Assembly (NCBI RefSeq): GCF_001592875.1
Contig: NZ_LSOF01000012.1
Span: forward strand, 191,085 to 233,490
Origin: Pseudomonas sp. BMS12
GTDB lineage: Bacteria > Pseudomonadota > Gammaproteobacteria > Pseudomonadales > Pseudomonadaceae
DNA: 42,406 nt
Reading direction: 5' to 3'
Shown: positions 8,927 through 15,926 of the stretch, piece after piece
Numbering within the stretch: position 1 is the stretch's first letter
How the letters are laid out: every line of letters starts with the position of its first letter
Position numbers and translations under genes: made by a program
The notes under the pieces: generated by a model
The model's database searches: none
Seen by the model: the letters and a program-made list of their open reading frames with translations, nothing else
Told to the model about the DNA's origin: nothing

Positions 8927-9777
8927 ACAACCTGCGTTATCTGTGGGCGGCCTTCAATGCCCGCACGCTGGGCATGCCGCTGCCGCTGAACTGGTTTGGC
9001 CTGGCCGCGTTCGGCCTGCTCGGGGCGTTTGTCAGCCCCGGTTTCTGGGTGCTCGGCGGTGGACTGGAAGTGGCCTACCTGGCGCTGCTGGCGAGCAATG
9101 CGCGGTTTCGTCGGGTGGTGGACGCCGACGAGGTGCCGCTTGACCCTGCGGCGGATCGTTACGAAAACCTGCTGAGCCTGCTCGATGCGGCGCAGCAGCA
9201 GCGCCAGCAGCGCATCGAGGGGCGCGCCCGCGAGGTGCTGCAGCTGCTTTCGCGCTCGCCGCTGATGAGTGCTCACGCCGACAGCCTGGAGCAACTGGTG
9301 TGGCTCAACCTGCGCCTGCTGGTGGCCGGCCAGGCACTCAGCGTGGTGGTCGACACTGCCGCCAAGGACAGCGCCGAGCTGCAGCGCCAGGAAGACCAGA
9401 TCGACCTGCGCATGACGGCCAGCGACCTCGCGGATGATTTGCGCCGCAGCCTGGAGCAGCAGAAGCAGGTGATCGACGCCCGCCAGGCGGCACATGCCGA
9501 GGGTGTGCGGCGCAAGGAACATGTGGACGCCGAACTGCAGCGCATCGAGCAGCAGATCGCCCTGATCCGCGAGCAGACTTTGCTGGCCACCGATGAAGAG
9601 CAGGTCGGCGTGGCGCTCAATGCGCTGACCTCGTCGTTCAACGAGGCGAGCAACTGGCTGAACAGCCAGCGTGACCTGCTCGGCGTACTTGAACTGAATG
9701 ACACACACAGCCTGCCGCGCTACGTGCTGCAGGGCAAAAGCAAAAAAACAGCCACGGCCGAATCGGCCGGACACTGA
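8923..9777 (+). CDS. Inner-membrane protein with two N-terminal helices and a cytoplasmic coiled coil
   Basis: A 284-residue protein whose ATG overlaps the stop of the AAA ATPase (ATGA), so translation is coupled. A hydrophobic hairpin at about residues 24-58 (two membrane helices broken by SPG) is followed by a long soluble tail. Residues 150-225 are rich in Gln, Glu, Leu and Arg with heptad character (for example LQRQEDQIDLRM and VDAELQRIEQQIALI), a probable coiled coil. No enzyme motif is seen and I recognise no named family. The position between the ATPase and the periplasmic partner suggests that it docks the cytoplasmic PspA/AAA machinery to the membrane (inference). Confidence 0.8.
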   Translation: MNNLRYLWAAFNARTLGMPLPLNWFGLAAFGLLGAFVSPGFWVLGGGLEVAYLALLASNARFRRVVDADEVPLDPAADRYENLLSLLDAAQQQRQQRIEGRAREVLQLLSRSPLMSAHADSLEQLVWLNLRLLVAGQALSVVVDTAAKDSAELQRQEDQIDLRMTASDLADDLRRSLEQQKQVIDARQAAHAEGVRRKEHVDAELQRIEQQIALIREQTLLATDEEQVGVALNALTSSFNEASNWLNSQRDLLGVLELNDTHSLPRYVLQGKSKKTATAESAGH

Positions 9778-9815
9778 TTGGCGCGCGCTTGCCGCCACTG
9801 ACAGGGAGACACGTC

Positions 9816-11498
9816 ATGCCTTCAATTCTTTCCCGGCTCCGCCAGCGTGGCAGTGCCGCCGGCAAACTGCTGACCATAGTGCTGGTGCTCGGCCTGCTCG
9901 GTCTCGGTGGCTGGCTGGTGAGCAAGGACATGCTCAAGAACAATCCGGACAGCCCATTGGCCTCGCTGAGCAACAAGGTCAGCAGCGCCAACCTGCCGAC
10001 GCCCAGCGAACCGGTGGTCGGCACGCCCAAACTGCAGTCCGCCGCGCCCTACGAGATGAAGAACAACATCATCGACGTCGACATCAGCGAGTACGCCGGT
10101 TACGGCGGCCTGATCCTCGCCAACGGTGGCCTGGAGCCGAACCCGGAGTCCTTCTTCGCCAAGCAGTACGGTTTCCAGCTGCGCCTGAGCAAGGGTGAGA
10201 GCGAAGAGTGGTCGGCACTGAACAACGGCCAGTTGGCGGCGGTGGCCACCACGGCCGACGTGTTGGCGGTGCTCGGTCGCCAGTTCGATGTGACGGTACC
10301 GGCACAGATCGCCTTCTCCCGTGGCGCCGACCAGGTGGTGGTCGACAGCGGTATCGCCAGCGTCAACCAGCTCAAGGGCAAGGTGCTGGCCGGCACCCAG
10401 TTCAACGAGAGCGAATTCTTCATCCGCTACCTGGCGTCCGAGGCCGGGGTGCCGGTCAAGGTGCTGCGTGACCTGGACAGCCGTCCGGCGCCGAACGAGC
10501 TGGGTCTGGTGTTCTATGACGATGCCTTCGTCGCCTGCGATGCCTATGCCGCCGAGCTGCAGGGCAACCGCCGCCTGAACGGCTGCGTCGGCTGGTCGCC
10601 GCGTACCGACCAGGTGGTGGAAGAGGCCGCCGGCAAGGCCAAGATGCTGGTCTCCAACCGCAACCTGCTGGTGGTGGCGGACATCCTGGTGGTCAACAAG
10701 GGCTTCGCCACGGCCCACCCCGAGGTGGTCAAGGGCCTGGTGCACGGCCTGCTCGAAGGCAACCGCCAGCTGCGCGACAACCCGCAGGCCAATGCCGGCG
10801 TGGTGGCCAAGGCCTTCGGCTGGACCGAGGCGGAAACCCTCGACGAGCTGAGCAAGGTGCACCTGAGCAACCTGCCGGAAAACCTGGCCTTCTTCGATGG
10901 CAGCATCGACTCGGCCGGCTCCTTCCAGGGCATCTTCCAGTCTTCGGTGCTGGCTTACGGCGCGCTGATCAAGAACCCGGCCGACCCGGCCCGCTTCGCC
11001 GATCTGCAGTACCTCAAGGCGCTGGAGCAGAGTGGCCAGTTCAAGGGCCAGAGCATCGCTATCGCGCCGATCCGCACCACCGGCAAGGTCGCCCTGGAAG
11101 GCGACGCGCTGCTGAGCAAGGACATCCGCTTCTTCTTCGAGGCCAACTCGGCCGAGCTGGACAAGCAGGCCAAGGAGAACCAGGAGTACCTGGACACCAT
11201 CAAGAAATTCCTCCAGGTCAGCCCCGGCTCCGTGGTGCTGCTGCGTGGCCACGTCGACAACGGCATGGTCGCCGACTTCGAGCGCCAGGGCGGCGCCGGT
11301 CTGGTACGCAGCATGGCGCTGAAGGCCATGGAGCTGTCGCGCCAGCGCGCCCTGGCAGTCAAGGAGGCCCTGCTGGCCCGCCATCCCGGGATTAAGGAAG
11401 ACCGCATCGAACTGGTCGGCCGCGGCTGGGAAGAGCCGGTGAGCCAGGACGGCGAGCAGAACCGCCGTGTCGAGGTGCAGTGGTTCACCCTGGAATGA
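9816..11498 (+). CDS. Membrane-anchored periplasmic substrate-binding-like domain fused to OmpA peptidoglycan-binding domain
   Basis: A 560-residue protein. An N-terminal membrane anchor (about residues 17-36) is followed by a Ser/Pro linker. Residues about 80-400 resemble a type II periplasmic binding protein of the NMT1/phosphate type (SVNQLKGKVLAGTQFNESEFFIRYLASEAG, here split at 183-201 and 202-210, then LVVNKGFATAHPEVV). Residues 425-560 are an OmpA-family domain (IRFFFEANSAELDKQAKE, VVLLRGHVDNG, and NRRVEV at 549-554), which binds meso-diaminopimelate peptidoglycan in known members. The ATG at 9816 has GGGAG seven bases upstream; an earlier in-frame start at 9789 lacks one. There is no ABC permease or ATPase nearby, so a sensor or tether role is likelier than transport (inference). 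It ends the operon at a terminator. Confidence 0.88.
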   Translation: MPSILSRLRQRGSAAGKLLTIVLVLGLLGLGGWLVSKDMLKNNPDSPLASLSNKVSSANLPTPSEPVVGTPKLQSAAPYEMKNNIIDVDISEYAGYGGLILANGGLEPNPESFFAKQYGFQLRLSKGESEEWSALNNGQLAAVATTADVLAVLGRQFDVTVPAQIAFSRGADQVVVDSGIASVNQLKGKVLAGTQFNESEFFIRYLASEAGVPVKVLRDLDSRPAPNELGLVFYDDAFVACDAYAAELQGNRRLNGCVGWSPRTDQVVEEAAGKAKMLVSNRNLLVVADILVVNKGFATAHPEVVKGLVHGLLEGNRQLRDNPQANAGVVAKAFGWTEAETLDELSKVHLSNLPENLAFFDGSIDSAGSFQGIFQSSVLAYGALIKNPADPARFADLQYLKALEQSGQFKGQSIAIAPIRTTGKVALEGDALLSKDIRFFFEANSAELDKQAKENQEYLDTIKKFLQVSPGSVVLLRGHVDNGMVADFERQGGAGLVRSMALKAMELSRQRALAVKEALLARHPGIKEDRIELVGRGWEEPVSQDGEQNRRVEVQWFTLE

Positions 11499-11540
11499 CG
11501 ATTCGAGGCTGACTCCCCTCGGAGTGAATACCTGGACAGA

Positions 11541-11571
11541 AGACACCGGCCCGTAGCCGGTGTCTTTCTTT
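11541..11571 (+). terminator. Intrinsic terminator of the PspA-AAA operon
   Basis: The stem gacaccggc (11542-11550) pairs with gccggtgtc (11556-11564) around a five-base loop and is followed by the U-rich tail tttctttg. It lies 43 bases after the stop of the OmpA-fusion gene. Confidence 0.85.
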
Positions 11572-11868
11572 GTCATGCCCATCGATCTATTGGCGCGCAT
11601 CTCGCGCTACGGCCCAGGCGAACCTTGGTCGGCAGGATTCAGCTTGCCGAAATAAATAGGGGGGGATTGCATGACGCGCAGCATCGGCCTAGGATTCGCG
11701 CCTTCTTCCCTCAACCGACAGCAAAGGAGGCACATCATGCAACAGCTGATTACCCTTTGCAGGTCGCGTCTGGTCTGATTCTCTCCGCCGCTTTTGCTGC
11801 GGCGCGCTTCACCCGGCCCGGTCCTGCCACTTCCCAACCTTTTCGTTTCAACCCATAGGGATTGGACC
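11572..11868 (+). other. Leader region of the rtcB-prfH unit
   Basis: About 300 bases without a conventional gene. It holds an AT-rich spot next to a run of seven G (11651-11665), a 13-codon ORF with a strong ribosome binding site (11737-11778), and a small GC-rich hairpin cgccgc/gcggcg at 11786-11804 just after that ORF. I looked for a sigma-54 site of the GG-N10-GC type, because some rtcB operons depend on RtcR, and did not find one with correct spacing. Confidence 0.5.
11737..11778 (+). CDS. Candidate 13-residue leader peptide upstream of rtcB
   Basis: The ORF reads MQQLITLCRSRLV and is preceded by AAAGGAGG seven bases before the ATG, a better ribosome binding site than that of rtcB itself. 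The ORF is followed by a short GC-rich hairpin (11786-11804) and then rtcB at 11869. A strong translation start on so short an ORF in the leader of a ribosome-repair operon suggests a translation-sensing leader, but this is inference; chance is possible. Confidence 0.35.
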   Translation: MQQLITLCRSRLV

Positions 11869-13005
11869 ATGGGCAATTGCATCCGCAATCTGTCCGACGG
11901 CATCGTACTGATTGCCGCGGACGACACCTGGATCGAAGGCAAAGCGATCCAACAACTTGAAACCACCGCTCGCCTGCCGGGCATGCAGCGGGTGGCCGGT
12001 ATGCCGGACCTGCATCCGGGGCGCGGTTACCCGGTCGGCGCAGCATTCTTTTCCATTGATCGCCTGTATCCGGCGCTGGTCGGCAACGATATCGGCTGCG
12101 GAATGGCGTTGTGGCGCACCGATATTCCGACGGCCAAGCTGCACCTGGACAAGCTGGAGAAGCGCCTGGGTAACCTCGATGCGCCGCTCGGCGAGTACTG
12201 GGCCGACACGGTCTCCGCCTTCGGCCTGCCGCCCTGCGGCCACGAGCGCTCGCTGGGCACCATTGGCGGCGGCAACCACTTCGCCGAGCTGCAGCAGCTC
12301 GATCTCAGCTATGACGACGAGGCACTGGAACGGCTCGGCATCACCCGCAACCGCCTGCTCCTGCTGGTGCACAGTGGCTCGCGCGGGCTGGGCGAGGCGA
12401 TCCTGCGCGAGCAGGTTGAGCTGTTCGGCCATGCCGGGCTGGAGGCCGCTAGTGCGGCCTGCACGCATTACCTCGCACGCCACGACGGCGCCTTGCGCTT
12501 CGCCGAGGCTAATCGGCAACTGATCGCCCGGCGCATGCTGGAGCGCCTGCGCGCCGACGGCGAGGCGCTGCTGGACGTGAACCACAACCTGGTGTCGCCA
12601 GCCCGTATCGCCGGCAGGGACGGCTGGCTGCACCGCAAGGGTGCCACGCCGGCCGACCAGGGGGTGATGGTGATTCCCGGTTCGCGTGGCGACTTCAGCT
12701 ACCTGGTCGAGCCACTGGCTGACGAACGTAGCTTGCTGTCCCTGGCTCACGGCGCCGGGCGCAAATGGATGCGCAGCGAGTGCAAGGAGCGCCTGGCGCC
12801 GCGCTACAGCGTCGAGCAACTGGCCCGCACTGCGCTGGGCAGCCGGGTGATCTGCGCCGACCGGGCGCTGATCTACGAGGAGGCGCCGGAGGCCTACAAG
12901 GCCATCGACTCGGTGGTAGGCGCCCTGCGCGAAGCCGGACTGGTACGGGTGCTGGCGCGGTTAAAGCCGGTGCTGACCTACAAGACGCGGGGAGGGTGCT
13001 GCTGA
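11869..13005 (+). CDS. rtcB: RtcB-family RNA ligase (PrfH-associated, RtcB2-like)
   Basis: A 378-residue RtcB-family 3'-phosphate/5'-OH RNA ligase, Mn- and GTP-dependent in known members. Signature motifs are NDIGCG with metal-binding Cys77, GGGNHF (His137), HSGSRGLGE (His168), [18 protein letters not shown], and HGAGR with His294 at the position of the guanylylated histidine. It is shorter than the E. coli RtcB of about 408 residues, consistent with the RtcB2 subgroup that accompanies prfH. The start is the ATG beginning MGNCIRNL; the 25-codon upstream extension is rich in Pro/Arg and has no ribosome binding site. The stop overlaps prfH by one base (TGATG). Established work shows that PrfH rescues ribosomes with cleaved 16S rRNA decoding centres and the RtcB partner reseals the rRNA. 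Confidence 0.95.
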   Translation: MGNCIRNLSDGIVLIAADDTWIEGKAIQQLETTARLPGMQRVAGMPDLHPGRGYPVGAAFFSIDRLYPALVGNDIGCGMALWRTDIPTAKLHLDKLEKRLGNLDAPLGEYWADTVSAFGLPPCGHERSLGTIGGGNHFAELQQLDLSYDDEALERLGITRNRLLLLVHSGSRGLGEAILREQVELFGHAGLEAASAACTHYLARHDGALRFAEANRQLIARRMLERLRADGEALLDVNHNLVSPARIAGRDGWLHRKGATPADQGVMVIPGSRGDFSYLVEPLADERSLLSLAHGAGRKWMRSECKERLAPRYSVEQLARTALGSRVICADRALIYEEAPEAYKAIDSVVGALREAGLVRVLARLKPVLTYKTRGGCC

Positions 13006-13616
13006 TGATCCTTCTGCAACTATCGGCAGGGCAGGGGCCCGAGGAATGCGCGCTGGCGGTGGCCAAGGCGTTACGGCGACTGATCACGGAAGCCGAGTTG
13101 GTGCGGGTTGGCGTGTGTGTGCTGGAGGAAGAGGCCGGCCCGCAGCGTGGCACGCTACGTTCTGTGCTCTTGGCACTGCAAGGAGAGAGGGCCGAGGAGC
13201 TGGCCGCAACCTGGAATGGTCCGCTGCAATGGATCTGCAGCAGCCCCTACCGACCCACCCATGGGCGCAAAAACTGGTTCTTTGGTGGTGCGTTGTTTGC
13301 GCCGCCGGCGGCGAGCCTGGAAAGCGAAATTCGCTTCGAAACCCTGCGCTCTTCCGGGCCCGGTGGCCAGCACGTCAATACCACCGACTCGGCGGTACGT
13401 GCCACGCATCTGGCCAGTGGTATCAGTGTCAAGGTGCAGAGCGAGCGTAGTCAGCATGCCAACAGACGCCTGGCGCTAATGTTGATTGCCAGGCGCTTGG
13501 CCGAGCGCGCGGAACAGGCCGACGACCGGCTGCGAGCCGAGCGGCGGCTCCGCCATCACCAGTTGGAGCGAGGTAATCCACGGCGGATTTTTCGCGGCGA
13601 ACGCTTTATCGAGTGA
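13005..13616 (+). CDS. prfH: PrfH, release-factor-like ribosome rescue protein
   Basis: A 203-residue class I release factor homologue lacking the usual N-terminal domain. The catalytic peptidyl-tRNA hydrolysis motif GGQ is at residues 120-122 within [12 protein letters not shown]. The region [16 protein letters not shown] occupies the place of the codon-recognition domain, and the C-terminus is a basic helix-rich tail ([22 protein letters not shown]) typical of RF2/PrfH proteins, here split across about residues 180-202. It overlaps rtcB by one base and has GGGAGG ten bases upstream, so the two are one operon. Its role is peptide release from ribosomes whose decoding centre has been damaged, before rRNA repair by RtcB. 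A bidirectional terminator follows. Confidence 0.95.
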   Translation: MILLQLSAGQGPEECALAVAKALRRLITEAELVRVGVCVLEEEAGPQRGTLRSVLLALQGERAEELAATWNGPLQWICSSPYRPTHGRKNWFFGGALFAPPAASLESEIRFETLRSSGPGGQHVNTTDSAVRATHLASGISVKVQSERSQHANRRLALMLIARRLAERAEQADDRLRAERRLRHHQLERGNPRRIFRGERFIE

Positions 13617-13621
13617 ATGGA

Positions 13622-13650
13622 AAACGGGGCCAGTCGGCCCCGTTTTTCTG
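13622..13650. terminator. Bidirectional terminator between prfH and the TerC gene
   Basis: aaacggggcc (13622-13631) and ggccccgttt (13636-13645) form a perfect 10-base stem with loop agtc. A-rich and T-rich flanks allow it to act on both converging transcripts. Confidence 0.9.
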
Positions 13651-13665
13651 TGTACTCAGCCGGCC

Positions 13666-14430
13666 TTACTCGCCCGGCATCTCTTTGCGCAGCTTCACCG
13701 GTTCGCTCTGCTTGCGCCCACGGGCGCCGCGCATGCGGATGTTCAGCGCTTCCACGGCCAGGGAGAAGGCCATGGCGAAGTAGACGTAGCCCTTCGGTAC
13801 ATGCACTTCGAAGGCTTCGGCGATCAGCACGGTGCCGACCACCACCAGGAAAGACAGGGCCAGCATCTTCAGCGACGGGTGCTTGTCGATGAAGGCGCTG
13901 ATGCTGCCGGCGGCCAGCATCATCACCAGCACGGCGACGATGATCGCGGCGACCATGACCGGTACGTGGTCGACCATGCCGACGGCGGTGATGACCGAGT
14001 CCAGGCTGAAGACGATGTCGATGATGGCGATCTGGATGATGGTGCCGATGAAGTTGCGGGCGGCGCCGCTGGCCGGCGTCTGCTCGCTGTCATCCTCGCC
14101 TTCCAGGCTGTGGTACATCTCGCTGCTGCTTTTCCACAGCAGGAACAGGCCGCCGAAGAACAGGATCAGGTCGCGCCCCGAGATGCCCTGGCCGAACAGC
14201 TCGAACAGGTCGTTGGTCAGGCGCATGATCCAGGCGATCGACAGCAGCAGGGCGATGCGGGTGACCATCGCCAGAGCCAGGCCGAACAGGCGGGTACGTG
14301 CCTGCAGGTGTGGCGGCATGCGCCCGACCAGGATGGCGATCATGATGATGTTGTCGATGCCGAGGACGATTTCCAGGGCAGTCAGGGTCAGAAAGGCAAC
14401 CCAGATTTCGGGGTTGGTCAGCCATTCCAT
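13666..14430 (-). CDS. TerC family integral membrane protein
   Basis: A 254-residue protein with about seven membrane helices. The TerC signatures are the N-terminal ALEIVLGIDNIIMIAILV and the second copy IIDIVFSLDSVITAVGMV. The paired conserved acidic residues (LGIDN and FSLDS) lie inside helices, as in TerC/Alx/YkoY proteins, several of which export or handle Mn2+ in bacteria. The N-terminus MEWLTNPEIWVAFLTLTAL is typical and the C-terminal tail is basic. It stands alone, with convergent prfH separated by a shared terminator. The exact substrate cannot be told from sequence. Confidence 0.92.
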   Translation of the reverse strand: MEWLTNPEIWVAFLTLTALEIVLGIDNIIMIAILVGRMPPHLQARTRLFGLALAMVTRIALLLSIAWIMRLTNDLFELFGQGISGRDLILFFGGLFLLWKSSSEMYHSLEGEDDSEQTPASGAARNFIGTIIQIAIIDIVFSLDSVITAVGMVDHVPVMVAAIIVAVLVMMLAAGSISAFIDKHPSLKMLALSFLVVVGTVLIAEAFEVHVPKGYVYFAMAFSLAVEALNIRMRGARGRKQSEPVKLRKEMPGE

Positions 14431-14532
14431 GTGGGCGTCCTCGGGTTGGGGCGCGCGATTCTAGCGCCGCCCCGGATGGAAAGCTGTACCGGGCCGACGC
14501 GATATTGTGTGGCCAAATAATGCAGGCGGGTG

Positions 14533-15441
14533 TCAGCCCACCAGCAGGCTCATCACCAGCGGCAGGGTAGCCGCCGCCAGCAGGGTCTGCAGGGTGATGA
14601 TGCCGGCCATCAGGTGGCTGTCGCCGCCCAGCTGGCGGGTCAGCACATAGGCGGTGGGCGCGGTGGGCAGGGCGAAGAACAGCACCAGCACGCTGCTTTC
14701 CAGCGCCGGCAGGTGAAGCAGCCGGGCCACGGCGAAGGCCAGTGCCGGCATGGCCAGCAGGCGCAGGGCACAGTTCCAGGCCAGGGCGGCCTTCTCGCCG
14801 CTCAGCTCCTGCGGGCGCAGGGCCGCGCCGACGCAGAGCAGGCCGAGCGGTAGGCTGGCTGCGGCCAGCAGGCCGAGAAGACGGTCGCTGCCACCCGGCA
14901 GGCCGATGCCGCTGAGGTTGACCAGCACGCCAGCCAGGCAGGCGAGAATCAGCGGGTTCTTCAGTACCGGCACCAGCAGGCCGCGGGCGCTGACGCCGCG
15001 ATCTGCCGACAGCGACCAGACCGACAGCACATTGACCGTCGGCACCATCAGCGCCAGCAGCAGCGCGGACAGCACCAGGCCCGGCTTGCCATGCAGGCTG
15101 CCGACGGCGGCCAGGCCGAGGTAGGTGTTGAAGCGCAGGATGCCCTGGCTGAAGGCACCGAAACGCCCGGCCGGCCAGCCGCGCAGGCGGCGCACCAGCA
15201 ATAGGCCGAGCCAGGCCGCACCGAGGCCGCAGAGTACGGCCAGGGCCAGGCGCGGCAGTGCCGGGTTGTCCAGCGGTGCGGTGGCCAGGCTGCTGAACAG
15301 CAGGGCGGGAAACAGGATGAAGTAGTTGAGGCGCTCGGCTGCGGGCCAGAAGGCTTCGCCGGGAAAATTCCAGCGGCGCAGGCAGTAGCCGCCGACGATC
15401 AGGGCGAACAGGGGCCAGAGGGCTTGCAGAAGAGTGGTCAC
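14533..15441 (-). CDS. AEC family transporter (auxin efflux carrier-like)
   Basis: About 302 residues with ten hydrophobic segments. It has the AEC layout: an N-terminal half containing ALWPLFALIVGGYCLRRW and ERLNYFILFPALLFSSLA, a variable middle, and a C-terminal half with VLVLFFALPTAPTAYVLTRQ ending in TLPLVMSLLVG. AEC proteins export small organic anions such as malate or malonate. I chose the GTG at 15441 because GGAAG lies seven bases upstream. An ATG at 15468 (9 residues longer) and a TTG at 15477 are possible but lack a ribosome binding site. It is not in an evident operon and is divergent from the GFA-family gene. Confidence 0.88.
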   Translation of the reverse strand: MTTLLQALWPLFALIVGGYCLRRWNFPGEAFWPAAERLNYFILFPALLFSSLATAPLDNPALPRLALAVLCGLGAAWLGLLLVRRLRGWPAGRFGAFSQGILRFNTYLGLAAVGSLHGKPGLVLSALLLALMVPTVNVLSVWSLSADRGVSARGLLVPVLKNPLILACLAGVLVNLSGIGLPGGSDRLLGLLAAASLPLGLLCVGAALRPQELSGEKAALAWNCALRLLAMPALAFAVARLLHLPALESSVLVLFFALPTAPTAYVLTRQLGGDSHLMAGIITLQTLLAAATLPLVMSLLVG

Positions 15442-15524
15442 GGCGGCTTCCAGGCGCAAAGCCGCCATCTTGGGCAAAAGCGTGCCGGCACGCTAGGGTG
15501 AGAAGGCCAATCAGGAGGCCGACC

Positions 15525-15926
15525 ATGGTCGAATCGAATACCGGTGGCTGCCATTGCGGCCGCCTGCGCTACCGCATCGATGCGCCGCTGCGCGATATCG
15601 CCCATTGCCATTGCTCGATCTGCCGGCGCACCAGCGGGGGGATCGTCACCACCTGGCTGACGGTGCCGCTGGCCGGCTTTCACTGGACGCGGGGCACGGC
15701 GGCCGCCTATGCCTCCTCGCCCAGCTGCATCCGCTACTTCTGCAGCCAGTGTGGCTGCCATCTGGTGCTGTTCACCAGCCTCAGCCCGGACAGCCTGGAC
15801 ATCACCGTAGCCAGCCTCGATCACCCCGAGCGGGCGCCGGCCGACCGGCATATCTGGGTCAGCAGCCGCCTGCCCTGGCTGCACCTCGACCCGCAGTTGC
15901 CGGAAGAGGACGAGGAAGCGCTGTGA
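15525..15926 (+). CDS. GFA family (CENP-V/GFA domain) zinc protein
   Basis: A 133-residue single-domain protein. The Zn-binding cysteines are Cys9 and Cys11 (GGCHCG), Cys28, Cys30 and Cys33 (HCHCSIC), and the CSQCG pair at 73 and 76, the exact GFA-fold pattern. The family is named after glutathione-dependent formaldehyde-activating enzyme, but most members have no proven activity, and the label should not be read as function. The start ATG has AGGAGG six bases upstream. Its stop directly abuts the stop of the convergent symporter gene, leaving no intergenic space. Confidence 0.92.
   Translation: MVESNTGGCHCGRLRYRIDAPLRDIAHCHCSICRRTSGGIVTTWLTVPLAGFHWTRGTAAAYASSPSCIRYFCSQCGCHLVLFTSLSPDSLDITVASLDHPERAPADRHIWVSSRLPWLHLDPQLPEEDEEAL

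Noticed and set aside
11625..11858. A 77-codon plus-strand ORF in the rtcB leader
   Set aside because: It is Arg/Ala/Pro-rich, has no ribosome binding site and competes with the better-placed 13-codon ORF.
11600..11868. Sigma-54 promoter (GG-N10-GC) for rtcB
   Set aside because: Candidates such as ggcaggattcagcttgc have 9 or 13 bases between GG and GC, not 10, so none fits.
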